DNA of 64,000 nt from Phialocephala subalpina. Lineage: Eukaryota > Ascomycota > Leotiomycetes > Helotiales > Mollisiaceae. The notes below the pieces were generated by a model. It was not told the origin of the DNA. It was given only the letters and a program-made list of their open reading frames with translations, and made no database searches. The stretch is from positions 463,770 through 527,769 of the forward strand of contig FJOG01000020.1 in NCBI GenBank assembly GCA_900073065.1, given 5' to 3'. Shown one piece after another: positions 45,105 to 58,834 of the stretch; the first letter of the stretch is position 1, and each line of letters begins with the position of its first letter. The translations under genes were made by a program, and so were the position numbers.

Positions 45105-45305
45105 GCACCTTTCTCTCACTTAGATAAAAGAAGAGGCATCAGCATCACCTTTGCCTGCATCTGCGTTGCTTCATGTGTTATGGGAAGCTAGCCCACCGTT
45201 TGGTATAGGGGCTTAAGCGAGTGTCGCCGACAGTTGTCCTTCTTTTGAATCTATACGCAGCCCCAAAGCTCTTGCAGCACCGGGACATTCATGTTATCGC
45301 ACCGT
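45105..45305. repeat. Hairpin repeat unit 3
   Basis: Left arm decayed; GGAAGCTAGC and the right arm GGTATAGGG (45202-45210) are kept, followed by GCTTAAGCGAG and TTATCGCACC. The upstream part GAGGCATCAGCATCACCTT matches unit 4. Confidence 0.55.
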
Positions 45306-45329
45306 CTATTATCCATGCGATTATATAAT

Positions 45330-45560
45330 CATCCTTGTCTAAGGGACAAGTTGAGGCATCACATCACCTTCGTGTGCAGATGCGATGCCCTATACGTAGT
45401 GAGAAGCTAGCTCGCAGTTTCGTATAAGGGGGCTAAGCAAATTAAGCGAATCGCCCCCTTTCTATTCGTATGTTTCTATTTTTGCGATGTCATAAAGAGT
45501 ATGGACCTGTATCCCAATCCAACGCATCATAAGTAGTAGTATGTACATGATATCGCATCT
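45330..45560. repeat. Hairpin repeat unit 4
   Basis: Arms CCCTATACG (45388-45396) and CGTATAAGGG (45421-45430) around GAGAAGCTAGCT, followed by GGCTAAGC, TTTCTATTCGTATG, GATGTCATAAAGAGTA and CGCATCATAAGTA. This is the best-kept copy. Confidence 0.65.
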
Positions 45561-45792
45561 TTAGGCAACGATGGAGTGAAATTTCCCGGAGGAGCGAGAG
45601 CTCTCTGTGTGTATGTACCTTGACCAAAACATCCATTTCAACTACACTTTGCCAGACTTTGTGAATGTCCCAGCCTTTTCAGAGCATTCATATACGATTC
45701 TCAATACAATTTCTTTGATAGTGCCTTCCGCTGAGCCCTCCCCTGCGCCTTCCCTCTCACCTTCCGGGCTCCCTCCTCCGCGTTTCGCGACA

Positions 45793-47333
45793 ATGGACAG
45801 CGCCTTCCCTCCCCCGCCTGATACTCAGTGGTGGAAGGAGCGTATACCTTTTATTGGAATCATGAATCCTTTCCCAGAGCTCCATTACCTTGTCCCAGTT
45901 CGCGAAGTCATCCCAGAGACGTACGAAATGTCGTACTTCCCGCGCCCCTATAAGGCCTACCCTCCACCGTCCAACAAGCACTATACCCTCACCTCCGAGG
46001 GAAAAAATCCCGCGCTCCTCCGCCGAACCATTCTCCGCAAGCCCATGGAACATATTCCCGAGAACAGTGGCGGACTCCTGGACGTACAACGAAGCCAAGA
46101 ACAACCAAAGGACACTACCGATATGAAGAAGAACATATACTCTACTCTCCGTGGCGAGAGACTAGCAGATAGGATTGATTGGAGTAGGTACAACAACAAC
46201 AATGAAGACACCGACGTATTCGGTGGCCCGATCTACACTGCTGAGGAAGCCCGAGCCGATTATAAGAAGATGATCAACGAGGGTGCGGTGCTTGAGTTCT
46301 GTAAGGTCTGCAAGAGAACTCATATTCCTCATGGTCCACCAATCACTCTGGCAGATCGAGATACCTGTGGTGCTTACCGTAAGTTACCCAATTCGTTGGT
46401 TTTGCAGCATTGTTCATTCAATTGGCTTCTCGATCTTCTCAGAAGACACCACGCTGACTCGTTTTAGTTCCTGACTGGTTCCCGAAAGAGCGATTTGAGA
46501 AGCCGTGGGATACATACAGAGAGACGATGAGCCAAATTGCGGACCTAGAAGACTACAAGAATGACTCGAAGCTCGTCTGGGATAGGCATAACCATGGCGC
46601 TGATATGAAATGGGCTCCTCTTGGTGGTCAAAATGGTAAATCAACTTGAAGCAATATTCTCTCTTGTGCGATTGAAGAGAGTTAAAGTCTCTTTACGTTC
46701 CTGACATAATTGCATTTACAACCATGAGAGAGAAGTAGAAGGCTGACTTCGAGACCTACAGGAGGTTACTGGAAATGCCGTCAAGGTAGTGATGCTATTG
46801 AAGCTGAACTACGTTGTGCCATATGCCATCGCCGTCGAACTCCACAAGAGTATGAGCAGGAACAACAAGCCACACGCCAACGTCTCATGGCTAAGTTGCA
46901 GAGATTGAGGGACTGGGTTGCTCACCCCACGAAGATTGCTGCTGATCGAGACAAGGGAATTGCATTGGCCATGCTCCGAGACCAATTTCACTTTGGCATG
47001 ACGATGCTCAACCCACCTCCCAAGGAGCCGGTCCCACCTCTGAGAATTCCTTACGATTCTGACGATGGCGAAGGCGAAGGCAAATGGAAGATGGGTCCCT
47101 ATGGAGGTCAGATCCCATGGAAGCCCAAGAACTATAGAAATAAGGCCAAGATGATCGTCGATGAGAGCATGCGAGGTTCGGAGTCACCAGAACTCAGACC
47201 AACTGAGCTTCATCATGATATGTCGACCTTGGACCTGAATGCGCTTGCAGACGAGCGTGCACTTGGTATCTATGACGGAAGCAATGCTGGACAATCTGGT
47301 GGTGCTGGATTGTCAGGAAATAATCTTCTGTGA
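45793..47333 (+). CDS. Unnamed protein with paired cysteine motifs
   Basis: Three exons. Exon 1 runs to 46378 with donor GTAAGT; exon 2 begins after TTTTAG (about 46468) with LPDWFPKERFEKPWDTYRET; exon 3 begins at about 46762 with GGYWKCRQGSD. The start at 45793 has an excellent context (acaATGg); the frame is open upstream to 45607 but looks like leader. The Pro-rich N-terminus (FPPPPDTQWWKERIPFIGIMNPFPE) is followed by EFCKVCKRTH with a later Cys in DTCGAY, and by WKCRQGSD-X6-LRCAICHRRR. Two CxxC pairs with nearby Cys and His suggest one or two zinc sites. The C-terminal part is helical and charged, then acidic. About 460 aa. I do not recognise the family; a role in chromatin or RNA metabolism would be a guess. 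Confidence 0.75.
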
Positions 47334-47863
47334 TGAATGACTTTGGGAGTTGGCGGCGTTTTCATTTTCATGGAGTTATGATATCAAAACCGGGGTGGGC
47401 ATAGTGGGCATTGAGGCGTTCATGATGATCAGCGATGCTTTACGAAGGGTTACGATGGTTTATGACGATGACGATTAAGGGATATTATTCTTGGCCTGGA
47501 CTGAACGGCGATTCAGCAGCAGTGATAAAATGCGTAAAACGAAGCGCGATTATACACATTCCTTTACTTTGTTCTTGTGACTTGTGATGTTAAGAAGCCT
47601 GAAGCGACATATTAATGTACTATGAAATGAAGGACATTGTGAAGACCTGGATTTCACGGGCACCAAGATCGAGTACTTACTGAAACTTCTCAAAGGGAAT
47701 CAATCAAAGTACCCAAATTGGGGGCCTTCTAGAGGTTAGACAACCGAAAAATCGCTCAGTAGCTGTGATCATTTCCTGGGTATCAAGACTTGCTTGCATT
47801 CAGCTACTGAGACAATGCCACCAGAACGCCGTCGCCAATGCCCATCAAGCCAGTACAATGCAT
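47334..47863. other. Convergent 3' region, no gene seen
   Basis: 3' flanks of the Cys-pair protein (+) and KRR1 (-). Nothing else supported. Confidence 0.4.
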
Positions 47864-50672
<2,809 letters not shown>

Positions 50673-52412
50673 ATGGCACATGCAGTGGATGATGGCAGAC
50701 ACTCGCTGCCGGGATTGGACCCTATATCTCGACCCTCTTCGACGTCTACCCAGAGCTCGACTCTGCACCACAGTGCTTCGTTACCACAGCTTCCAGGGCT
50801 GTCAGCTCTCGCGTCACTTGCGTCGAATTCGAATTCTCCACAATTGAGGTACGTTAGGGAACATTGTTAGGAGACATAGGGGTGATTGGAGTGGTTTGAA
50901 TGTTTTTCTTGGGGATGTGCATTGAAAGGGGGGACTTCTTGAGAAACTGCACAGAACCATCATGACAATAGCTGGGAAGGCGTCTGCATGGATTCTTAAG
51001 GATATGAGAGTGGCCCCGAAGCATGATTTCCTTGAATCATTGTTGTTGGACCATTGATGCAGTTCTAGCGATGATACACAGTATGGATAGGGCCAAGCTA
51101 ACAATGCAAAACAGGGCGTTCAATGTAGGACCAAATGGTATGGGGTTCTCGACTTCGTCACCATCGGCGACTTCGGGAGGAGGGCAAAGCAACTCACCGG
51201 TATGTGAAGATCACTTTGTTTCCAGCAAATCACCTCACTTGCCGTTCTATTCACTTTTTGTAACCTCTTTCATCTGTCTATGTATCTATCATTCACTGCC
51301 TGCATCCTTTATCGCCTATCATATCAGGCTGCGTCGGTGGTCGTTTCCGTCTTCCGTATCCCCAATCTTGCGCCCCATCTGCCGCCTCTGGAAAATTCGA
51401 ACTTCTTATCGCACAATCAATCCGATAGCAAAGACAAAGGACGAGAACCTCAATCATGGCGACGATGGCTAATGACCGCGAAACCACACAGCCTACCTGC
51501 CAAAACTGCACCACCTCGACGACTCCCCTCTGGCGACGCGATGAGATCGGTTCAGTCCTCTGTAATGCCTGTGGACTGTTCCTCAAGCTGCACGGTCGAC
51601 CTCGGCCGATAAGCCTGAAGACAGATGTTATCAAGAGTCGAAACCGCGTCAAGAGCTCAGGTGCTGCGCAAGGTGCAAAGAAGAAGGTACGAATCGAAGG
51701 AGAGGCATGCGGCATACAGAGGACGGTTGCTAACGCGTCGGCGCAGACAGTGTTCGACACCAATGGCCTTGATCAGGCGCGATCACAAGCAGGAACACCT
51801 CCCCCCGGATCGATCGGTCATCGTCGCACTTCAGGAAAGTCTGCAAATGGCCATTCCGAGAGCTCGAACTCTCCCATCTCGCGAACTGCGACTCCCTCGA
51901 TGTTCCCCAACCATCTGGGCGCATTCGGCAATGGTCACCCGCTCGACGACCCATACAACAACCACCACTCTCCCTCTCTCCCACCAATGCACCTTCGTGT
52001 CCCCTCACCTGGTCGATCTACATCCCCATTGAACGGATCACACAGACTCGATGGCCAACCACAAACATATGAGCAGCTTATCGCTGAGAATGCCTCCTTG
52101 AAGACTCGCGTCAGCGAACTCGAAGTCATCAATGAGCTCTTCCGCGGGCGGGTCTCTCAGCTGGAGCAAGACGAGAGTAATGCCAGGCGTGGTGAGGAGA
52201 TGCGTCGCGATTCGGAACAAGATCTGATGAGACGTCTCGAGGAATCTCAGCGCCGCGAGAACCAGCTCAAGCACCGCCTCGACGACGTTGAGCGCGAGCT
52301 TGGAGACGTTCGTGATGGAGCTCCTCGAGCCAAGAAGATGAGAGTGGCAGACATGGTCGGCGACAGCGAGACCTCCACTCCTCAATCACTTCCTCAAATG
52401 CAATCGCCTTGA
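50673..52412 (+). CDS. areB: GATA transcription factor of AreB/Asd4 type
   Basis: Exons 50673-50848, 51115-51199 and 51492-52412 join in phase to 393 aa. Introns of 266 and 292 nt are much longer than elsewhere in the window. The single zinc finger reads [18 protein letters not shown] then [17 protein letters not shown], the standard CX2C-X17-CX2C fungal type. The C-terminal half has a leucine-zipper-like coiled coil ([31 protein letters not shown], continuing through [26 protein letters not shown]). One GATA finger plus a C-terminal zipper defines AreB (Aspergillus) and ASD-4 (Neurospora), a negative regulator in nitrogen catabolite control. An ATG at 51456 lies in intron 2, in frame with exon 3, and gives a 318-aa form with the complete finger. 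Confidence 0.93.
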
Positions 52413-54149
52413 TAATGCTTTTAAGCAAGGGCGCACGGATTCACTCATCTACAGCGGGACCGGCGGCTTTCTCTCTTGTTTACTTCTCTGTCGATGATAC
52501 CAACTAACGATCATTTCCTTCCACTCTTGCTCCGCCTTGCTCGCTGTCGTCAACTTTAGGCGCGTCTGTAAAGTCATCTTTGACTTGGCCTCGAGCTTCT
52601 CACTTGTACTACCATCGATTCATACTGCATCACGCGCTGAGCTTGCTGCATGTATGCATGCTTTCCTTTTTCTCAACAAAAAATTCACGGCGGGGCTCTC
52701 TAATGTCACTCTAATAACTACATGTTTCCTTTCCACTCTTAACATCTTTCTCCCAAGCGTATCTGTCGTCAAGTCGATTGCTTTATGGAGGAGAGATGTG
52801 AGATGGGAAGTGGTATCTCGGATGCGAATTGAATGGGCGTGGTGGACTGGAGTGTGGAGTAGATATGGATGAAAGGGACGGATGGATGATTTGAACTGCA
52901 CAGAATTGGGAATGGGATGCAACATGGCGATGGATGGACGGTTGCTTCTTTCATGCTGCCAATACTGCATCTCTGGCGTAGCATACACAAAAATCAAAAG
53001 TTCATGATTCTCTGATTGAATCCTCCCCCAGCCCCAATCTGTTCTTCACTCTTACCCATCTGTCACCCTGCCCTCTCACACTCACAATCTGCAAAACCAA
53101 AGTGTGCGTCCCAAAAATCCCACGTGAACCTGCAGCACAGAAAAATCCATCCCTTTCTTATCTTTTGTCTCGACGACAATCTGCAAGGAGGTCCTTATCT
53201 CTGATAAACAACCCCCTTTTTCCCCATCCTTGCCCCACTTCGGGTACAGCCTTATCGTCTTTCCTATCAATCAGAACTTGAGAATATGGTGATCTGCTGA
53301 CATGCATGGTTTTTTCTTCGACTTTTCTTCTCTCTCTGATGGGCTTTTGGGGATTAGGATGGTGGTGGGAGGTTGACCGCCTTTTCATGTACTTATTTGG
53401 ACAAATTGAATGGGTGTTGAGGGATTGAAAAGAATGAGATAGGGAAGGATTGAGAGAAAAGGGTGGGGTTGATCAATCTAGCACGTTCTCTTGGGGGATT
53501 GATAGGATCGAGTGATTGAGTGCAAACTATGAACTGGATGGAGAGCCACTGAAATAAGAAGCTGACCAACCCCCCAAGAAAGAATCAAGGATTCCGGAGG
53601 TCAAAGGAAACTGCCGAGTGTGTGCCGAGATGGTGGAATGGGATTGGATAGATTGTATGTGATCTCGCATTGGATGACGAGATGCTGGGATGACAAAACA
53701 GGAAGGAAGCTCTTTCAAGAGCAAGCTGATAGCAGGAAAGAGCAAATTGACATGATCCTCCAAGGAAGCTTAGAGATATAGAGGGGAATAGAAAGACAAC
53801 GATCTTCCTAGGATACATGGAGTCATGAATTATACATCCCATGCCCACCAAACTCGTTCGTTCGTCATTCACGTACCTTTCCAAACTCACAAACATCAAT
53901 CATAAAAACACAAACTGGGTATCAATCCAACACCATGCACCAACCACTCCTCGCTCCGATCCAGACAGCATGTTCTGTCTGTCCTTATGCTCCATCCTCA
54001 GCGCCATGCCCAAGGAAGCTTAGAGATATAGAGGGGAATAGAAAGACAACGATCTTCCTAGGATACATGGAGTCATGAATTATACATCCCATGCCCACCA
54101 AACTCGTTCGTTCGTCATTCACGTACCTTTCCAAACTCACAAACATCAA
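52413..54149. other. Convergent 3' region with one copy of a 250-bp duplication
   Basis: 3' flank of areB and TOK1. No gene seen between about 52.4 and 53.7 kb. The outer copy of the tandem duplication begins at 53760. Confidence 0.45.
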
Positions 54150-54259
54150 TCATAAAAACACAAACTGGGTATCAATCCAACACCATGCACCAACCACTCC
54201 TCGCTCCGATCCAGACAGCATGTTCTGTCTGTCCTTATGCTCCATCCTCAGCGCCATGC
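53760..54259. repeat. Perfect 250-bp tandem duplication at the TOK1 3' end
   Basis: 53760-54009 and 54010-54259 are identical over all 250 positions that I compared. The inner copy (54010-54259) contains the last 110 nt of TOK1 coding sequence with its stop (54150-54152); the outer copy repeats this tail downstream. The junction shows only 1 bp of microhomology. Confidence 0.9.
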
Positions 54260-57200
54260 TAAAAACCTCCTTATCAACCGCCGTCATCCCACTTCCACTC
54301 CCACTACTTTCACCTCTCAGATCCCCCTCCATGGTTTCGCCTAAACTACTACCCTCGAGGCCTCCTTCAAGCCTCCTTCCAAAAGCTTCGTCTTCTGCTC
54401 TTTGTTCTGGGGTGTTGTGGTGTACGCGTACTACTTGATCTCCGGACGGACCGCGGGAGAGGACTGGGGATTTGGACTTGGAGGTGTGGGAGGCGGAGGT
54501 AGGAGAGCGGGTGAAGGAGTAGTGGGTTCGAGGGGCGGGATGAGCGGGGTAGATCTCTGAGTTACGATCGTGAATTACGGCTGCTTTGGTGGCGGAGAGG
54601 ACAGATGTGGAGTGTACTGCGTGGAGATGGAGCTGGGAAGTTGTTAGCTTCGTTGTCCCCCAAATTCTCAAGTACGAGAAAAGGGACATGGTATGCGACG
54701 GGAGGATAAGAGATGAAAGGGAGAGACATACTTCCTTAGCTTGCTTCCTCGTATACCGATTCAGACTCTCACAAAGCCTATCCAACACCCACTCACTCTC
54801 ACTGACATCTGCCAACATCGGACTATCCTCCCCAATCCAGTCCCATTCAATAAGTCCCTCCTCCTCTTCCTCATCCGCTGCTTCCTCCTTGTTCCCACTA
54901 AACCTTATCAACCTCGTGAACTCAACCCATTCCTCATAACTATATTTCTTCGGCTTCTCACTTCTCAGATCATTGGCTGTTTTCTTGATCGCGATTGCCA
55001 ATTTTCGAGCTAATTCGTGATCTGAAGGTGGAGTCGGTTCTTCAGCGAGTTTCTCGAGGGAAGGAGGGTCTTTCTCTCCAGCATCGCCTTCCTCGTCGGG
55101 ATTTTGGAGTGCGAAACCTTGCGCGATGCGTGCCTTGGCTTCTTTCTCTTGGGCTCTTTGCTCTATCCAATTCCTGATCTTGGGATGATTTTGAAGAAAG
55201 TCGTGCCAGACGCCTGCTTTCGGCATAACAGTCCAGTCTGCGAGTGTGAATGTTCCCCGATTGATGGCTGAGACGACAGTATCTCCCATATCCGAGACCA
55301 AGATCGTCATCGTAGGAATAGCAACAAGAGACCACACCACGAAAAACGGCTTTCCAGCATTAGACTTGGGACTGAAATCTCCGTATCCGATGGTCAAGAG
55401 AGAAACATAGCAGAAATACAATGCTTCGAAATAGCTCAGATCTTGGATCCGTTTCTCTGCAATATAAAATACGACCGCACCGACGCACCAGAGTAGTCCG
55501 AAGGCAAGGACGGACATGGCGAGAGCGGTGTATTGTTTAAAACGGCTGGTATTGCTTTGGATTTCCCTCATGGCATCAAATCGATCCTTTTCTTCTTTGA
55601 GGAGGATGAGTTTCTCTCGACGACTGGCTCTTTTGGCGTGTCCGCTTTTGCCAGCTGCTCGTTCCTGCATCTTTGCGTCTCTGCTTAGTGCTGGTTTGGG
55701 CTTGCTTGTCCTACCAGCTCCACCTCGGCCACCATGATGATGCACCTTTTTCTCTTGGAAAGTAATCGTTCGACCGTGGATATCGAAATGCCCATATTGA
55801 TCCAAAGAGCTTCGACGAATTCCACTAGCAGTTGACGGCTTGCGAGGATTCGACCCTCTTCGTTCACCCTCCTTCTTAGGAGGAAGACCCAGACGATCTC
55901 TCAATTCCTTCTCGCTAGTAACAGAGCGTCCAAAAGTTCGTTCCCGTTCATTCAGCTGATGTTTTCTGATGATCTTGTCCTTAGACATGCTAGTTGCAAA
56001 TTTCCGAATACTATTGATCATCAAACCTAGGAAGATGATACCAATAACGGCATAAGGAAACACCAATCCACGACCAGCATTATTAGGAGCAACGAGATCT
56101 CCAAAGCCGATTGTCAGGACCGTAACATCGCAGAAATAGAGAGCATCCGCATATGTGAAGTGGCAGACTTTCGCGAACACGGCTGCCCCGCCTGCGAGCC
56201 AGAAGAAGAACATCATGGTTTGCAGAATCAAGGTCCTTTGATCGTCGTCAAGGTCGAAATGTTGAGGGTAATGGCCTAGGAAGTAGCCAAGCATATTGAC
56301 CATTAGGATCATGGAGCCGACTAGGTACAATACTGCTGCTATGACTGCATGCCAGAAGCCTTGGGAGTATGTTTCTCCTGGTCGAACAGGCGGGACATGT
56401 TCGTTCATAGCAACGGTGATAGCAATAAGCTGTCTGATATTAGCTATTTGCTCTCTTCTAGGACCTGAAAACTTACAATCCCAGTAGCAAAGTACCAACT
56501 AATAATCGTAGCTGGCAACGCAACAATATACCTTATTCTCCTCGTGAAATTGAGCAACAAGCAAAAGTTGCCAAAGAATCCACATGCCAAAGATATAGCA
56601 TTAAGAATCACTTCCCTATTCATCTTGTCAACACCTCATCATAAGTCTGTCTAGTATGCCACTCACCAATGAGGATCCGCAATATCAACACCAGCATCAT
56701 CTGTTCCCTCAGGCAAAGCCCCGTTGTTCGGCAATGTAACTCTCCATTTCGAGACCAAGGCTGCGATACTCAGCACGTTTGCGAGAGGCCCAATCGTAGC
56801 TGCGAGGAGCGGGATGGCTGTTGATGCGAACCACCAATCTCTGTTTCAATGTTAGTAGTCTATTCGTACTCGCAGATGTCCAATTGTTCTATTCGAACTC
56901 GGACATTGAGAACTACTCGCAGAGCCCTAAATGACTGCTCGGACATCTTTCAATCCCACTCGCAGACGCTCAATTCTTCTCAACCCAGCTCTAGCATTGG
57001 TCTCTTCTTTTCGATCCACTCGCAGGTCCCCAATGTCTGAGCACTGCTCAATTATTGGGACCCGACCTGAGATGCACTCGCTGATACTCAATTGTCAAAA
57101 TACCCACCCAGGTATTCGCACCTGAATCGATACTACCATCGACGCAGACCCCAATTACTCTCTTCTTTACTCCACTCAATCCAACTCCAACCTTAAATGT

Positions 57201-57433
57201 CCCTCTCAATTCACCGCAGACCTCCAATTGTACCAAACACAATTCGGACATAGAGAAATAGAAGCCACTCACTGAGGCAAATCATCCGTCTTCCCCCTCA
57301 ACCTAAACTTCCCAATCGTAAGCACCGTATCCTGCCTCTCCAACGAATACCCATCACTCCTACTCCCGCCTGTTAGGGTCCTCCCCCCTGTTTGCGTTCG
57401 TCCATTGCCATTGCTGGTTTCTTCGACGCCCAT
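54150..57433 (-). CDS. TOK1: Outward-rectifying two-pore potassium channel Tok1
   Basis: At least six exons. Exon 1 (57433-57273) codes the cytosolic start MGVEETSNGNGRTQTGGRT; a 432-nt intron follows. Exon 2 (from 56840) reads QDWWFASTAIPLLAATIGPLANVL, the next exon NREVILNAISLACGFFGNFCLLN, and the large exon from about 56432 holds the rest. Eight membrane segments are seen, with two pore loops: DVTVLTIGFGDLVAPNN and YVSLLTIGYGDFSPKSN, both K+ filters. A long basic loop between them is unusual in length. A likely intron with a GTATGT donor lies in the C-terminal part (after TRKQAKE, about 54733-54634). Tok1 is a plasma-membrane channel that lets K+ out on depolarisation. The C-terminal 36 codons lie in the 250-bp duplication. 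Confidence 0.93.
56841..57272 (-). repeat. TOK1 intron 1 with seven copies of a short motif
   Basis: On the plus strand, ACTCGCAGA-N2-5-CAATT-like units start at about 56868, 56916, 56958, 57018, 57076, 57141 and 57212, 42-71 nt apart. A second motif, CTCGGACAT, occurs at about 56898, 56938 and 57243. The units are too regular for ordinary intron sequence. Confidence 0.6.
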
Positions 57434-58834
57434 GTTGTTGATGTTAGGGGGATGATGGATTAGCCATGTCCTCTTGTGCTGTGAGAATATGGATGTTGAT
57501 GAGGAGGAGGGAGGGGTTGAGGGCGAGGGGCAGTAGGACAGTCGGAAGGCGGAGGCAGAGCTAAGGATGTGGGTTGCTCAGTAAGAGCCCTCGAGCCTCG
57601 GAATCGGCGGGGTGTCTCAGTCTTCGGAACCTTTACATTCCTAAGAAAAAACCCCAAAAATATCTTCAGAACGGAAAATACTCGTAAGATAGAGCAGAAA
57701 GAGAGAAGCTGAACCACGGGGAAGTGATAGGAAGAAATCCTCAAGCTAGGGTTGTGGTACTCGGACTCGGCGAAGCAGTCAAAAGCTGGTTCAAGCACTG
57801 ACAGGGAAGAGCTTGACGACCCACGCGGGGGATCAGATCGCACAGCGAATCGTGGGTGTGGGTGCAGGGATTATTGAGCCCACTGCAGGATGCTAAGATA
57901 AGCCTTGTACTTCGTAGTGCTGAATCCCGTTTCTTGGCAGGATCTGGACTCTTCCCCTTCCTCTTCCTCTTCTTCACGACGACCTGAAGATGGATTTGAA
58001 TTGACGACTGGGCTGTTGTTTGGCGGGGGATTGTCGGTCGTGTGAGGAAGAGAAAGGAAGGACATGAAAGTTGTGTGAATTATCGACGTGCACAATTCCC
58101 TCATTGGGTTGCTTAATCCTCTGGCCACTCACACTCGAGAAACATCGCGCTGGGAAATCTCCGTGGCCAAGCATCTCACCTCAAATCTTGGGACGGCTGC
58201 GCATGCATATATGATCTGAGCAGTCATCTGATGTGACGAGGTCCCCAAACAAACAGATTCTCGTCATCCTACCATTGCATTGCGATTAGCAATTGTTGCT
58301 GAGATAGGCGCCGTGGTGTTTAAAGGTTGTGGAGATAGGCGTTAAGGTTTTGACAGGGAGCTTGAGATGTGTGAAAGATAGGCTCGAGGCTGGATGTGAA
58401 TCTCTAAATGTTCGTAATTGCTCCTCTCACAGCTGCTGAATTCATCTCTTCAAGGGTTGGGAAAGAAGTGGTGATACATGTCCAATGGACATTGATATTA
58501 ATCTAGAGTCTCGACTCGATATTTCTGGTATAATGTATGTACAAGCACACTACATGCAAGTTCTATCCCAGACTCCGTCTTGGACCCAATCCCAGCCCCA
58601 GCCCCAACGCCTAGTATGTTATGTTCATCCAATGCCCTCGCAATTGGCGAGCCCTGTCTCAATGCTAAAGCCGTAAACGCCTGTCTGACCCCAGATGTGC
58701 ATATCTGTACTGTATGCTGTATGTATGTGTCGTTTCCGTCATGATGTGTTCCGAAATGCCTCTCTCTCTTCATTAGTAGGTATTATTGGAGGCTGTCCAG
58801 GTATTATGTATGATTCGCTCCACAAAGAGAATGT
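57434..58834. other. 1.4 kb between TOK1 and KRE6-like genes
   Basis: TOK1 promoter and leader on the left, KRE6 3' flank on the right. A 64-codon minus-strand frame at 58065-57871 (MSFLSLPHTTDNPPPNN..., acidic middle, end KYKAYLSILQWAQ) is the only candidate. It shows no known domain and is left unannotated. Confidence 0.35.

Larger units (their letters stand above)
43524..45792. other. 2.3 kb region with repeat array and no clear gene
   Basis: No domain-bearing ORF. A minus-strand frame at 43821-44090 (89 codons) is inconclusive. From 44400 the four degraded repeat units listed below run up to about 230 nt before the next gene. Confidence 0.5.

Noticed and set aside
45607..45792. Upstream in-frame extension of the Cys-pair protein
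   Set aside because: The internal ATG at 45793 has a much better context, and the extension looks like leader sequence.
53841..54438. Two plus-strand ORFs with the same N-terminus (MPTKLVRSSF...)
   Set aside because: They look like paralogs, but are only the antisense of TOK1's end and its tandem copy.
57871..58065. 64-codon minus-strand frame upstream of TOK1
   Set aside because: Acidic low-complexity middle and no family; more likely leader sequence or chance.
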